From Nitratireductor soli (GTDB lineage Bacteria; Pseudomonadota; Alphaproteobacteria; Rhizobiales; Rhizobiaceae): a stretch of 64,000 bases of DNA. The notes beneath the pieces were generated by a model that worked only from the letters and a program-made list of their open reading frames with translations, searched no databases and was not told the origin of the DNA. A program made the translations under genes and the position numbers. How positions within the stretch are numbered: the stretch's first letter is position 1; the number at the start of each line of letters is the position of its first letter. Where the stretch lies: NCBI RefSeq assembly GCF_001050155.1, contig NZ_LFVY01000006.1, forward strand, positions 124,001-188,000, given 5' to 3'. This document shows, in pieces, positions 27,822 through 37,068 of the stretch.

Positions 27822-28856
27822 ATGAAAAACTCGGTTGTCGACGCCATCGGAAACACACCGTTGATCCGCTTGAAGCGGGCTTCGGAGGAGACGGGCTGCG
27901 AGATCTACGGCAAGGCCGAATTCATGAATCCCGGCCAATCGGTGAAGGACCGTGCCGGCCTGTTCATCATCCGCGACGCGGAAAAGCGCGGCCTGCTCAA
28001 GCCGGGCGGCGTGATCGTCGAGGGTACGGCTGGCAATACGGGCATCGGCTTGACGGTGGTGGCGAAGGCGCTGGGCTATCGCACCGTCATCGTCATCCCC
28101 GACACCCAGAGCCAGGAAAAAAAGGATGCGCTGCGTGTGCTGGGAGCCGAGCTGATCGAGGTTCCGGCGGTGCCATACAAGAATCCCAACAACTATGTCA
28201 AAGTCTCCGGGCGGCTGGCCGAGCAGCTTGCCAAGAACGAGCCGAACGGTGCGATCTGGGCCAACCAGTTCGACAATGTCGCCAACCGCGACGGGCACGT
28301 CCGCACGACGGCCGAGGAAATCTGGCGGCAGACGGACGGCAAGGTCGACGGGTTCGTCTCGGCGGTCGGCACCGGCGGCACGCTGGCCGGCGTCGGCGAG
28401 GGGCTGCGTGGCAGAAGCCGGGATGTGAAGATCGCACTGGCCGACCCGATGGGGGCCGCGCTCTACAGCTTCTACACCGACGGTGTGCTCAAATCCGAGG
28501 GCAGCTCGATCACTGAAGGGATCGGCCAGGGGCGCATCACAGCCAATCTGGACGGGTTTGCGCCGGACTTTTCCTATCAGATCCCGGACGAGGAGGCGCT
28601 GCCGATCGTCTTCGACATGGTGCAGAACGAAGGGCTGTGCCTCGGCGGCTCGACGGGCGTCAACATTGCTGGCGCCATCCGCCTGGCGCGCGAATTGGGA
28701 CCGGGGCATCGCATCGTGACGATCCTCTGCGACTACGGCACGCGCTACCAGTCGAAGATGTTCAATCCGGCGTTCCTGCGCGAGAAGAACCTGCCGGTGC
28801 CGGCCTGGATGGAAGAGACACCGACGATCGACATGCCGTTCGAGGCGGTCGCCTGA
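27822..28856 (+). CDS. cysK: Cysteine synthase A (O-acetylserine sulfhydrylase)
   Basis: PLP enzyme making cysteine from O-acetylserine and sulfide. 344 residues, about 20 longer than enterobacterial CysK, as in the long alphaproteobacterial form. IGNTPLIRLKRASE at residues 10-23, PLP lysine in GQSVKDRAG (about 41), substrate loop GTAGNTGIG (about 69), phosphate-binding GTGGTLAG. Start ATG 27822 has AAGAGG upstream; the frame extends 77 codons further without homology. First gene of a cluster: the alanyl-tRNA editing gene overlaps its stop by one base. Confidence 0.95.
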   Translation: MKNSVVDAIGNTPLIRLKRASEETGCEIYGKAEFMNPGQSVKDRAGLFIIRDAEKRGLLKPGGVIVEGTAGNTGIGLTVVAKALGYRTVIVIPDTQSQEKKDALRVLGAELIEVPAVPYKNPNNYVKVSGRLAEQLAKNEPNGAIWANQFDNVANRDGHVRTTAEEIWRQTDGKVDGFVSAVGTGGTLAGVGEGLRGRSRDVKIALADPMGAALYSFYTDGVLKSEGSSITEGIGQGRITANLDGFAPDFSYQIPDEEALPIVFDMVQNEGLCLGGSTGVNIAGAIRLARELGPGHRIVTILCDYGTRYQSKMFNPAFLREKNLPVPAWMEETPTIDMPFEAVA

Positions 28857-29599
28857 TGGACATGCGCACCGAGATATTGTTTCGCGAAGACGCCTATCTG
28901 CGTGATGGCGCGGCGCAGGTGGTGGCGGTCAACGATCGCGGCGGAATCCTGCTCGACCGGACCGTCTTTTATGCCACGTCGGGTGGCCAGCCGGGCGATA
29001 CGGGCCGGCTGACGCGGGCGGACGGCGCGGCGATCGAGATCGCCGCGACGGTAACCGGCGAAACCAAGGAGCAGATCATCCATGTGCCGACAGCCGGCCA
29101 GGCCCTGCCCGAGCCGGGTGAGACCCTGCAGATGGCGATTGACTGGGAACGGCGTTTTCGCCTGATGCGCATGCACACGGCCTGCCACCTGCTCAGCGTG
29201 ATCTGTCCGTTCCCGATCACCGGGGCTTCGGTCAGCGAGGAGGATTCGCGGGTCGATTTCGACCTGCCGGACGCCGGCTTCACCAGGGAGGACGTCACCG
29301 ACAAGCTGATGGAGCTCGTACGGGGCGACCATCCGATCTTCAACCGCTGGATCAGCGAGGACGATCTGGCGGCCAATCCGGGGCTGGTGAAATCGAAGAA
29401 TGTGCGCCCGCCGCAAGGTGCCGGGCGCGTCCGCCTCGTGTGTATCGGCGAGGAGGCCGCCATCGACAGCCAGCCCTGCGGCGGCACGCATGTGGCGCGC
29501 ACCGGCGAAGTGGGCGAGATCCACATCGGCAAGATCGAGAAGAAGGGACGGGAAAACCGCCGCTTCCGCATTCGCTTCGGACCGATGCCGACCACCTGA
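28856..29599 (+). CDS. alaX: Alanyl-tRNA editing protein AlaX
   Basis: Trans-editing enzyme that hydrolyses mischarged Ser- or Gly-tRNA(Ala). 247 residues. The four zinc ligands are visible: HTACH (HxxxH, about residues 102-106) and CGGTH (CxxxH, about 206-210). TVFYATSGGQPGDTG is the editing-domain signature. It overlaps the cysK stop (TGATG), showing translational coupling. An ATG six bases later is an alternative start. Confidence 0.94.
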   Translation: MDMRTEILFREDAYLRDGAAQVVAVNDRGGILLDRTVFYATSGGQPGDTGRLTRADGAAIEIAATVTGETKEQIIHVPTAGQALPEPGETLQMAIDWERRFRLMRMHTACHLLSVICPFPITGASVSEEDSRVDFDLPDAGFTREDVTDKLMELVRGDHPIFNRWISEDDLAANPGLVKSKNVRPPQGAGRVRLVCIGEEAAIDSQPCGGTHVARTGEVGEIHIGKIEKKGRENRRFRIRFGPMPTT

Positions 29600-29624
29600 T
29601 GAACAACGAAACGAGCGAGGGATC

Positions 29625-30476
29625 ATGGACGACACGGGCCGGTTTACCGTTTCCGCCGACTGGCTGGAGCAGCATCTGAACGATCCGGGGCTGTCGATCG
29701 TCGATGCTTCCTGGTACCTGCCGGCCCAGGGACGCGATGCGCGCGGCGAGTATGAGGCGGGGCACCTCCCGGGCGCCGTGTTTTTCGACCAGGACGCGGT
29801 GGTCGATGTGAAATCCAGCCTGCCGCATGCGCTGCCCGACGCGCAGACCTTTGCCCGCCATGCCGGCGCGATGGGAATCACCCGCGACGACACCATCGTC
29901 GTTTATGACGGGCCGGGCCTGTTTTCCGCGCCGCGCGTCTGGTGGATGTTCCGCGTCATGGGCGCCGGCAATGTGAGGGTGCTGGAGGGCGGGCTGGATG
30001 GCTGGCGCGCCGAAGGACGGCCGTTGACGGCGACGCCGACGAAGATTGCTCCGAGCGTCTTTGACGCGGAATTCGATGAGGGGCGGGTGGCCAGCCTGGA
30101 GGCGATGCGCGGCATTGTCGCCGAGCGCGGCGTGCAGATCGCCGACGCGCGGCCGGCAGGGCGGTTTACCGGCGTGGAGCCGGAGCCGCGCGCCGGCATG
30201 CGCTCGGGCCATATGCCGGGAGCGCGCAACGTCCCGGCATCGGCATTGTCGCGCGACGGCAAGCTCTTGCCGATTGCCGAGCTGCGCGCGCTGTTTGCCG
30301 AAGCGGGCGTCGATCTGGACAAGCCCGTCGTCACCTCGTGCGGGTCGGGCGTGACGGCGGCGGTCGTCACGCTGGCGCTGGAGACGGTCGGGCACACGGA
30401 CAATCGCCTTTATGACGGCTCCTGGAGCGAGTGGGGTGGCCTGGCGGATACACCGGTCGAAACCGGAAAACCGTAA
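29625..30476 (+). CDS. sseA: 3-mercaptopyruvate sulfurtransferase
   Basis: Transfers sulfur from 3-mercaptopyruvate to thiophilic acceptors. Two rhodanese domains in 283 residues; the active-site loop CGSGVTAA near residue 230 has the mercaptopyruvate-type pattern rather than the thiosulfate-type basic loop. Starts 25 bases after alaX and forms a cysteine-related operon with cysK and alaX. GAGGGATC precedes the ATG. Confidence 0.94.
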   Translation: MDDTGRFTVSADWLEQHLNDPGLSIVDASWYLPAQGRDARGEYEAGHLPGAVFFDQDAVVDVKSSLPHALPDAQTFARHAGAMGITRDDTIVVYDGPGLFSAPRVWWMFRVMGAGNVRVLEGGLDGWRAEGRPLTATPTKIAPSVFDAEFDEGRVASLEAMRGIVAERGVQIADARPAGRFTGVEPEPRAGMRSGHMPGARNVPASALSRDGKLLPIAELRALFAEAGVDLDKPVVTSCGSGVTAAVVTLALETVGHTDNRLYDGSWSEWGGLADTPVETGKP

Positions 30477-30569
30477 GCTGACAAACGGACAACGGGCCGT
30501 TCATCATCAATTCAGCCGTTGCGCGGAAATATGCGCACTGGTTGAACTGTTGTCTTGAAAGGACGCAAA

Positions 30570-31127
30570 ATGCTGAACCGCCGTCAAATGCTTGGAGCCG
30601 CGATCGCAGCCTGTTTCGTGCCGGGTGCGGCCGTGGCGCAGTCGGCCATGCCGTCGGCCTCGCAAATCCAGCGCCGGCTGGAAGCGGCACCGGCGCAGCG
30701 TGTCCGCCCGCAGGACCGGGTGACCGTGCGCGAATTGAAGCGCCGGCCCGAGCTGCGCCGCCGGGCACCTTCGATCGATATACAGGCGATCAATTTCGCA
30801 TTCGATTCGGCCGAAATCCCCTATTCGCAGTTCCGCAAGGTCGAGCAGATCGCCAACGCGCTCAACGCGTTGCGCCGGCGGCGTCCGGGCACGCTCGTGC
30901 TGCTTGAGGGGCATACGGATGCGGTTGGGTCCTTCGGCTACAACCAGCGCCTTTCCGAGCAGCGCGCGGCCTCGTTGAAGCGGGTGCTGGCCCGTGAATT
31001 CGGCGTGCCCTCGCGGATGATGGAAACGGTCGGCTATGGCGAGGAATACCTGCTCGTGCAGACCCCCAACGAAAACTGGCAGAACCGCCGCGTGACGCTC
31101 AGGCGCATCGACGACTTCGTTCGCTGA
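30570..31127 (+). CDS. OmpA-family peptidoglycan-binding protein
   Basis: 185 residues. The start LNRRQMLGAAIAACFVPGAAVAQ looks like a twin-arginine or Sec signal with cleavage after AVA. The C-terminal OmpA-like domain (INFAFDSAEIPYSQF ... GHTDAVGSFGYNQRLSEQRAASLKRVL) binds peptidoglycan in the periplasm. Between them lies an Arg/Pro-rich linker. AAAGGA precedes ATG 30570; a TTG 15 bases earlier is less likely. Confidence 0.9.
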   Translation: MLNRRQMLGAAIAACFVPGAAVAQSAMPSASQIQRRLEAAPAQRVRPQDRVTVRELKRRPELRRRAPSIDIQAINFAFDSAEIPYSQFRKVEQIANALNALRRRRPGTLVLLEGHTDAVGSFGYNQRLSEQRAASLKRVLAREFGVPSRMMETVGYGEEYLLVQTPNENWQNRRVTLRRIDDFVR

Positions 31128-31228
31128 CCGCTCAGGCGCTTTCGGCGGCGGGCGCCGCTCCGGAAACGGGTGGAAACCCGTATGCAGCGCGCGCACTGTT
31201 CTCCTCCAATTGTCGAAGGAGAACAATC

Positions 31229-31702
31229 ATGGGACTGATCAAATTCACCGCCATGTCGAGCGACGAGGCGGATGCGCTTCGCTCCGGCGCGCCGGATGCC
31301 TATGGCAACGCGCCGGAGCGCCGGATTTCCGACGGCCAGGGCATTCCCTGCCGCCATTGCCTGCGCGGCGTAAAGGCGGGCAGGCCCTATCTGATCCTTG
31401 CTTACCGGCCGTTTCCCGAGACGCAGCCCTATGCGGAGACCGGTCCGATCTTCCTGTGCGCCGAACCGTGCGAGCGCGCGCCCGACAGCGATGTCATGCC
31501 GGAACTCTTTCGCGCCCGTCCGGACTGGCTGTTGCGCGGCTATGGACATGACGACCGCATCGTCTACGGCACGGGTGCGGTGACGCCCAAGAAGGACATC
31601 TGCACAAGGGCACACGCGCTCCTGCAGCGCGACGACATCGCCTATCTGCACATGCGGTCGGCCCAGTATAATTGCTACCAGGTGCGCATCGAGCGGGCAT
31701 AG
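31229..31702 (+). CDS. DUF1203 family protein
   Basis: 157 residues with the family features: a CRHCLRGVKAG segment near residue 41, ILAYRPFP, PIFLCAEPCER near 73 and a C-terminal YLHMRSAQYNCYQVRIER. Function unknown. Spaced cysteines could bind metal. Strong AAGGAG precedes the ATG. Confidence 0.88.
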   Translation: MGLIKFTAMSSDEADALRSGAPDAYGNAPERRISDGQGIPCRHCLRGVKAGRPYLILAYRPFPETQPYAETGPIFLCAEPCERAPDSDVMPELFRARPDWLLRGYGHDDRIVYGTGAVTPKKDICTRAHALLQRDDIAYLHMRSAQYNCYQVRIERA

Positions 31703-31742
31703 GACGCCGGCAACCGCCGGGCTGGCAGGGAAGCAATGCGAC

Positions 31743-31770
31743 AAAAAATGCCCGCCGTTTCCGGCGGGCA
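31743..31770 (-). terminator. Rho-independent terminator of ald
   Basis: On the minus strand GCCCGCC-GGAAAC-GGCGGGC is followed by a six-T run. It lies 26 bases after the ald stop. On the + strand the stem is followed by AGTTT, so it may partly serve the DUF1203 gene too. Confidence 0.85.
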
Positions 31771-31795
31771 GTTTGGGGAGGAATGCTGGGCCGCG

Positions 31796-32911
31796 TCAGG
31801 CGGCCAGTGCCGCCTGCGGCTCGGCCATTTCATAGCCCAGCGCCTCGGCGACGGCGCGGTTGGTGATGCGGCCCTTGTGGACGTTCAGGCCATTGCGCAA
31901 GTTGATGTCGTCGACCAGCGCCGTCAAACCCTTGTCGGCGAGCTGAAGGCCATAATGCAAGGTGGCGTTGTTGAGCGCATGCGCCGAGGTGACGGGCACC
32001 GCACCCGGCATGTTGGCGACGCAATAATGGATGATGCCGTCGACCTCGTAGGTCGGCTCGGAGTGCGTGGTGGCGTGCGAGGTCTCAAAACAGCCGCCCT
32101 GGTCGATGGCGACATCGACCAGCACCGAACCCTGTTTCATGCCCGACAGCATTTCGCGTGTGACGAGTTTTGGCGCGGCGGCGCCGGGGATGAGCACGGC
32201 GCCGACCACCACGTCGGACGAGAAACACTCCTCTTCCAGCGCCTCGACCGTGGAATAGCGCGTGTGAACGCGGCCGTTGAAGATGTCGTCGAGCTCGCGC
32301 AGGCGCGGGATGGAGCGGTCGAGAATGGTCACGTCGGCACCGAGGCCGACCGCCATCTTGGCGGCATTGAGGCCGACCACGCCGCCGCCGATGATGGCGA
32401 CCTTGCCGGGCAACACGCCGGGCACGCCGCCGAGCAGCACGCCGCGTCCGCCGTTCGCCTTTTGCAGCGCGGTGGCGCCGGCCTGGATCGCCAGGCGTCC
32501 GGCAACCTCCGACATCGGCGCCAGCAGCGGCAGGCCGCCGCGCCCGTCGGTGACGGTCTCATAGGCAATGGCGGTGACGCCCGAATCGACCAGGCCCCGC
32601 GTCTGGTCAGGATCCGGCGCCAGGTGCAGATAGGTGTAGAGGATCTGGTTCTCGCGCAGCTGCGCCCATTCGACCGGCTGCGGCTCCTTGACCTTGACCA
32701 CCATGTCGGACTTGGCAAACACGTCGCCGGCCGTCTTGGCGATCGTCGCGCCGGCGGCGCGATAGGCGTTGTCATCGGCGCCGATGCCGGCGCCGGCGCC
32801 GGTTTCCACCAGCACATCATGGCCGTGCGCCACATATTCGCGCACGGAACCCGGCGTCAGGCCGACGCGGTATTCATGGTTCTTGATTTCCTTCGGGCAG
32901 CCGACGCGCAT
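31796..32911 (-). CDS. ald: Alanine dehydrogenase
   Basis: NAD-dependent interconversion of alanine and pyruvate plus ammonia. 371 residues from ATG 32911, the normal length. [20 protein letters not shown], the NAD site [20 protein letters not shown] (about 171-190), YLHLAPD and [19 protein letters not shown] are family signatures. Divergent from an Lrp-type regulator, its probable activator; terminated by a strong hairpin. Confidence 0.96.
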   Translation of the reverse strand: MRVGCPKEIKNHEYRVGLTPGSVREYVAHGHDVLVETGAGAGIGADDNAYRAAGATIAKTAGDVFAKSDMVVKVKEPQPVEWAQLRENQILYTYLHLAPDPDQTRGLVDSGVTAIAYETVTDGRGGLPLLAPMSEVAGRLAIQAGATALQKANGGRGVLLGGVPGVLPGKVAIIGGGVVGLNAAKMAVGLGADVTILDRSIPRLRELDDIFNGRVHTRYSTVEALEEECFSSDVVVGAVLIPGAAAPKLVTREMLSGMKQGSVLVDVAIDQGGCFETSHATTHSEPTYEVDGIIHYCVANMPGAVPVTSAHALNNATLHYGLQLADKGLTALVDDINLRNGLNVHKGRITNRAVAEALGYEMAEPQAALAA

Positions 32912-33065
32912 CCAAGTCTCCTCCAAGAGTATTTCGTGCATTCTTCTGGCTCAATTCATGAGACCACAAAACAGGCCGAACGTCTTTGCGAACATATTTG
33001 CGGGAAAGGGCAAAATTCGATACTTCTTGCGCATTGTCCGATTTTTGAAGGAGGAAATTCGATCA

Positions 33066-33539
33066 ATGGGCCTGGATAGGATCGATATCGCTATTCTGGA
33101 TGCGTTGCAGCAGGACGGGCGGATCTCCAATTCGGCGCTGGCCGAGAAGGTCGGCCTGTCGCAGTCTGCCTGTTCGCGCCGGCTCGACAATCTGGAAAAG
33201 AGCGGCGTGATCAAAGGGTATCATGCCGAGCTTTCCAACGCGGCGCTTGGCCATGCGATGACGGCGATCGTGCACATTTCACTGTCCGGTCAGTTCGAAC
33301 GGACGCTGAGCGAGTTCGAGGCGGCGGTAAAGCGTTGCCCGAACGTGGTGTCCTGCCACCTGATGTCGGGCGAGTACGACTATATCCTGCGCGTCGCGGC
33401 GCGCGACCTGCAGGACTATGAGCGCATCCACAAGGAATGGCTGACCGGCATGCCGCATGTCATCAAGATCAACTCGGCGTTTGCCCTGCGCCAGGTGATC
33501 GACCGCACGGCCGTCGGCATGAAGCCGCAAATGGCGTGA
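33066..33539 (+). CDS. Lrp/AsnC-family regulator, probable regulator of ald
   Basis: 157 residues: N-terminal HTH (ALAEKVGLSQSACSRRLDNLEKSG) and an AsnC ligand-binding RAM domain (SGEYDYILRVAARDLQDYERI). GAAGGAGG precedes ATG 33066. The ald/lrp divergent arrangement is the known AldR layout in rhizobia and mycobacteria, so alanine or another amino acid is the likely effector; no operator could be recognised with confidence. Confidence 0.92.
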   Translation: MGLDRIDIAILDALQQDGRISNSALAEKVGLSQSACSRRLDNLEKSGVIKGYHAELSNAALGHAMTAIVHISLSGQFERTLSEFEAAVKRCPNVVSCHLMSGEYDYILRVAARDLQDYERIHKEWLTGMPHVIKINSAFALRQVIDRTAVGMKPQMA

Positions 33540-33547
33540 TGCCCGGG

Positions 33548-34207
33548 TTACTCCGCGTCGTCTTCGGTGACGATGCGGTCCATGGGAATGTCGTGTGGCT
33601 GCGGATAGATGGTGGGAATCCTCGAGAAGGCATAGCCGATGCCGATCACCAGCGGCTTTCTCGGCAGCGCCGCCAGCGTGCGGTCATAGAAGCCGCCGCC
33701 ATAGCCAAGCCGGTAATTTCGCGCGTCGAACCCGACAAGCGGGGCGATGACGATGTCGGGGATGATCTCCGCGCCGCCGGCCGGCACCGGAATGTTCCAG
33801 ACGCCGCGTTCCAGCCTGTCGCCGGGCCGGTAGGCGCGGAAAATCAGCGGCTGGCCTTTTTCCACCACGACGGGCAAGGCGGCGCTGCCGCCGCGATCGA
33901 TCACCGACGCCAGCCAGGGGCGCAGGTCCGGCTCGCCGCGAAACGGCCAGTACAGACCAACGACGCGATGGCGCGGATCGCCGATCGCCGCGTCGAGCCC
34001 GGCGGCGATGCGCGCGGCCATTTGCGCGCGCCGGGCCGCCGGTATGGCCAGGCGCCCGGCAAGGATGCGCTCGCGCTCTGCCTTGCGCCAGCGGCGGATC
34101 TCCGGCCAGTGGGTTTCGGGGGAGGCCGATGCGCCGTCATCGCCCTCATGCATGAAGCAGGGCGGCGAGGCATAGGCTGCGGCATCATCTTGCGGATCGC
34201 TGGTCAT
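33548..34207 (-). CDS. 5-formyltetrahydrofolate cyclo-ligase
   Basis: Converts 5-formyl-THF to 5,10-methenyl-THF with ATP. 219 residues. The ATP/substrate motif LGYGGGFYDRTLAAL near residue 172 and PLVGFDARNYR define the family. A 30-residue acidic N-terminal extension precedes the core. It ends 9 bases from the lrp stop (convergent). The usual zapA-6S RNA neighbourhood is not present here. Confidence 0.93.
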   Translation of the reverse strand: MTSDPQDDAAAYASPPCFMHEGDDGASASPETHWPEIRRWRKAERERILAGRLAIPAARRAQMAARIAAGLDAAIGDPRHRVVGLYWPFRGEPDLRPWLASVIDRGGSAALPVVVEKGQPLIFRAYRPGDRLERGVWNIPVPAGGAEIIPDIVIAPLVGFDARNYRLGYGGGFYDRTLAALPRKPLVIGIGYAFSRIPTIYPQPHDIPMDRIVTEDDAE

Positions 34208-34521
34208 GGCTCACTTTGCTCGTCGGCCGATCGTTGCCGGACGCGGGCATTCTGCACCGGGTCATCGCTTCGGCGCTATCCTTATTGCGACGCGTTGGCA
34301 TGCCTGTCTCGCCACGCTTTGCCTGTCACGCGGGCGTCATCAGATTCTGCTGGAACTCTGCCCGCAACGGCGCGATCATCCTTGTACGATCGCCTGTCCA
34401 CGCATTCCAGCGCCTTGCGTCCTTCAGGACGCTAGGCGCTGCAAATTGGTGAATTTACGCATCGTGCTTTGCGAGAACCGATGATTTTCGGGCCGATGCG
34501 CTGGCCGAAGGAGAACCGACC
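34208..34521. other. Intergenic stretch between fol cyclo-ligase and cpdB genes
   Basis: 314 bases. It holds the palindromic unit at 34408-34441 and the cpdB ribosome-binding site (AAGGAG). I looked for a 6S RNA upstream of the cyclo-ligase gene and saw no long central-bubble hairpin. Short frames on both strands lack protein character. Confidence 0.5.
34408..34441. repeat. Intergenic palindromic unit (CAGCGCC type)
   Basis: CAGCGCCTTGCGTCC (34408-34422) and GGACGCTAGGCGCTG (34427-34441) form a 15-bp stem with one mismatch around TTCA, followed by AAATTGGTGAATTTACGCAT. Stem, loop and tail parallel the unit at 13463, suggesting the same dispersed family. Confidence 0.7.
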
Positions 34522-36498
34522 ATGAACCAGCAGTTTCCTCCCATTTCGCGGCGTTCCTTTCTTGCCGGCTCGGCAGCGGCCGGGTCGCTCGTTCTGCTGC
34601 ATCCGTTCTCTGCCCGGGCCGCGGCCAACCAGGCGCATCTGCGGATCATGGAAACCACGGACCTGCATGTCCATGTGTTTCCCTACGACTATTATGCCGA
34701 CAAGCCGAACGACACGATGGGGCTGGCGCGCACGGCATCGATCATCGATGCGATCCGCGCCGAGGCGACCAATTCGATCCTCGTCGACAATGGCGATTTC
34801 CTGCAGGGCAATCCGATGGGCGACTACATCGCCTATGAGCGCGGCATGAAGGATGGCGACGTGCATCCCGTCATCAAGGGCATGAACACGCTCGGCTATG
34901 ACTGCTCGACGCTCGGCAATCACGAGTTCAATTACGGGCTCGATTTCATGTTCAAGGTGCTGGCGGGAGCGAACTTTCCATTCGTTTGCGCCAATCTGAC
35001 CAAGGGGCAGCTTGCCGCCAGCGGGCGTGACGACGAATTGTTCCTGAAACCCTATGTGATCCTCGACCGGAAGGTGAAGGACGGCAATGGCCAGGAGCAT
35101 CCGATCCGCATCGGCCTGATCGGTTTCGTGCCGCCGCAGATCATGAACTGGGATTCCAAGCACCTTTCCGGCAAGGCGATGACGCGCGACATCGTCAAGG
35201 CGGCAGAGGCCTGGGTGCCGCAGATGAAAGAGGAGGGCGCAGAGCTGATCGTCGCGCTCTCCCATTCGGGCATCGGTCCGGCGCGGTATGCCGAGAACCT
35301 CGAAAACGCCTCGCTGGTGCTGGCCGGCGTCGAGGGCATCGACGCCATCGTCACCGGGCACAGCCATCTGGATTTCCCCGGCTCCAAATTCGATGGGATG
35401 GAAGGCATCGACAATGCCGCCGGAACGATCGGTGGCAAGCCGGGCGTGATGGGCGGGTTCTGGGGCTCGCATCTGGGCCTGATCGACCTGCTTCTGGAAC
35501 GCGACGGCAACGCCTGGACCATCGTCAGCTCGACATCCGAGGCGCGGCCGATCTTCAAGCGCGTCGAGCGCAACACCGAGCCGCTGGTCGACAGCAAGGC
35601 CGAGGTGGAGGACGCGGTGCGCGGGGACCATGAGGCGACGCTGAAATATGTGCGCACCGCCGTCGGCAAGACATCGGCGCCGCTCTATTCCTATTTCGCC
35701 CTGGTGGCCGACGACCCGTCCGTGCAGATCGTCAGTCAGGCGCAGACCTGGTACATCACCGAGATGCTGAAGGACGGCGAATACAAGGATTTGCCGGTGC
35801 TTTCGGCGGCGGCGCCCTTCAAGGCCGGCGGACGCGGCGGCCCCGATTACTATACGGACGTGCCGGCGGGCGATGTGGCGATCAAGAACGTCGCCGATCT
35901 CTATCTCTATCCCAACACCGTCCAGGCGGTGCTGGTGACCGGCGCGGATGTGAAGGAATGGCTGGAGATGTCGGCCGGCATCTTCAATCCGATCGAGTCC
36001 GGCAAGGCCGATCAGATGCTGCTCGATCCATCCTTCCCGTCCTATAATTTCGACGTGATCGACGGGGTGACTTATGTGATCGACCTGTCGCAGCCGCCGA
36101 AATACACCTCGAAGGGCGAATTGCTGAACGCCGGCTCGAACCGCATCGTCGACCTGCAATACAATGGCGCTCCGGTCGATCCAGCGCAGAAATTTGTCGT
36201 GGCGACGAACAATTATCGCGGCGGCGGCGGCGGCAATTTCCCCGGCATCGGCGCCGACAAGGTGATCTTCGCCGCGCCCGACACGAACCGCGACGTGATC
36301 GTCCGCTACATAGTCGAGCAGGGCACCATCAATCCATCGGCCGACGCGAACTGGCATTTCAAGCCGCTGGAAAACACCACGGTGCTGTTCGAGACCGGAC
36401 CGAAGGCGGCGGCATTCGCCGGCGATGTGAAAGGCGTTTCCATCGCGCCGGCCGGCGATGGGCAGGAGGGTTTCGCACTGTATCGCATCACTCTTTGA
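34522..36498 (+). CDS. cpdB: 2',3'-cyclic-nucleotide 2'-phosphodiesterase / 3'-nucleotidase
   Basis: Periplasmic nucleotide scavenging enzyme, 658 residues. The start [18 protein letters not shown] is a twin-arginine signal, cleavage near ARA (residue 33). The metallophosphatase domain has [25 protein letters not shown] and GHSHLDF metal ligands; the C-terminal 5'-nucleotidase domain ends with [12 protein letters not shown]. Full length for CpdB. A terminator follows. Confidence 0.95.
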   Translation: MNQQFPPISRRSFLAGSAAAGSLVLLHPFSARAAANQAHLRIMETTDLHVHVFPYDYYADKPNDTMGLARTASIIDAIRAEATNSILVDNGDFLQGNPMGDYIAYERGMKDGDVHPVIKGMNTLGYDCSTLGNHEFNYGLDFMFKVLAGANFPFVCANLTKGQLAASGRDDELFLKPYVILDRKVKDGNGQEHPIRIGLIGFVPPQIMNWDSKHLSGKAMTRDIVKAAEAWVPQMKEEGAELIVALSHSGIGPARYAENLENASLVLAGVEGIDAIVTGHSHLDFPGSKFDGMEGIDNAAGTIGGKPGVMGGFWGSHLGLIDLLLERDGNAWTIVSSTSEARPIFKRVERNTEPLVDSKAEVEDAVRGDHEATLKYVRTAVGKTSAPLYSYFALVADDPSVQIVSQAQTWYITEMLKDGEYKDLPVLSAAAPFKAGGRGGPDYYTDVPAGDVAIKNVADLYLYPNTVQAVLVTGADVKEWLEMSAGIFNPIESGKADQMLLDPSFPSYNFDVIDGVTYVIDLSQPPKYTSKGELLNAGSNRIVDLQYNGAPVDPAQKFVVATNNYRGGGGGNFPGIGADKVIFAAPDTNRDVIVRYIVEQGTINPSADANWHFKPLENTTVLFETGPKAAAFAGDVKGVSIAPAGDGQEGFALYRITL

Positions 36499-36520
36499 CG
36501 TGGCATCCGCATGAACCGGG

Positions 36521-36552
36521 AGGCCGGGCGCGATGCTCGGCCTTTTCTTTTT
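36521..36552 (+). terminator. Rho-independent terminator of cpdB
   Basis: AGGCCGGGC (36521-36529) pairs with GCTCGGCCT (36535-36543) with one mismatch and runs into TTTTCTTTTT. It lies 23 bases after the cpdB stop. Confidence 0.85.
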
Positions 36553-36670
36553 AAAAACATGGTTTTGTGCGGGTCATTGTAGAAGTGGAATCGCGGCGTG
36601 TGGCGGCATGGCGCATTGACACGGCGCGGTGCGCCGGGCGTGTTGCGGCGGTCAGATTTGGAGGCATGCC

Positions 36671-36967
36671 ATGATTCGCCACATCGTCTTCTTCAGCGCC
36701 ACGGACCAGGCCGATGTCGGGCGCATCGCCGAGAAACTGGGCATGCTGGGCGACATACCGCACGCGGATTTCTTCGAGATCGGGCTCAACCGCAAGGTCG
36801 ACCAACTGGGCAGCGATGTGGATATCATCGTTTATGGCGAGTTCCGCGACGAGGCAGCGCTGGCCGCCTACAAGGCGCATCCGATCTACGCGCAATGCAT
36901 CACCGAGGTGCGGCCGCTGCGTGACATGCGCATCGCCGCCGACTTCGTCTCCGCACGCCCCGCCTAG
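36671..36967 (+). CDS. Dabb-family (stress-responsive A/B barrel) protein
   Basis: 98 residues, a single dimeric alpha/beta-barrel domain. Opening MIRHIVFFSA and the segment VDIIVYGEFRDEAALAAYKAHPIY are family marks. Function unknown; plant relatives are stress-induced. The TAG stop is contributed by the CTAG start of repeat copy C. Confidence 0.88.
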   Translation: MIRHIVFFSATDQADVGRIAEKLGMLGDIPHADFFEIGLNRKVDQLGSDVDIIVYGEFRDEAALAAYKAHPIYAQCITEVRPLRDMRIAADFVSARPA

Positions 36968-37068
36968 ACCGGTTCACTGTTTCATAGAAACAGTGAATCG
37001 GTCTATCTCATTGTTCTTGCGCATTTATGCGGACGTCAGGTGATTCCACCTGACTGCAAAATGCTCTA
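36964..37068. repeat. Intergenic palindromic repeat, copy C (full)
   Basis: 105 bp from CTAG to GCTCTA. First hairpin GACCGGTTCACTGTTTC-ATA-GAAACAGTGAATCGGTC is nearly perfect; second GTCAGGTG-ATTC-CACCTGAC is perfect. It completely fills the gap between two convergent genes and supplies both stop codons (TAG at 36965-36967 and, on the minus strand, at 37066-37068). Confidence 0.9.

Noticed and set aside
34208-34520. 6S RNA upstream of the 5-FTHF cyclo-ligase gene
   Set aside because: This is the usual place in many bacteria, but no long hairpin with a central bubble could be drawn, and the usual zapA neighbour is absent.
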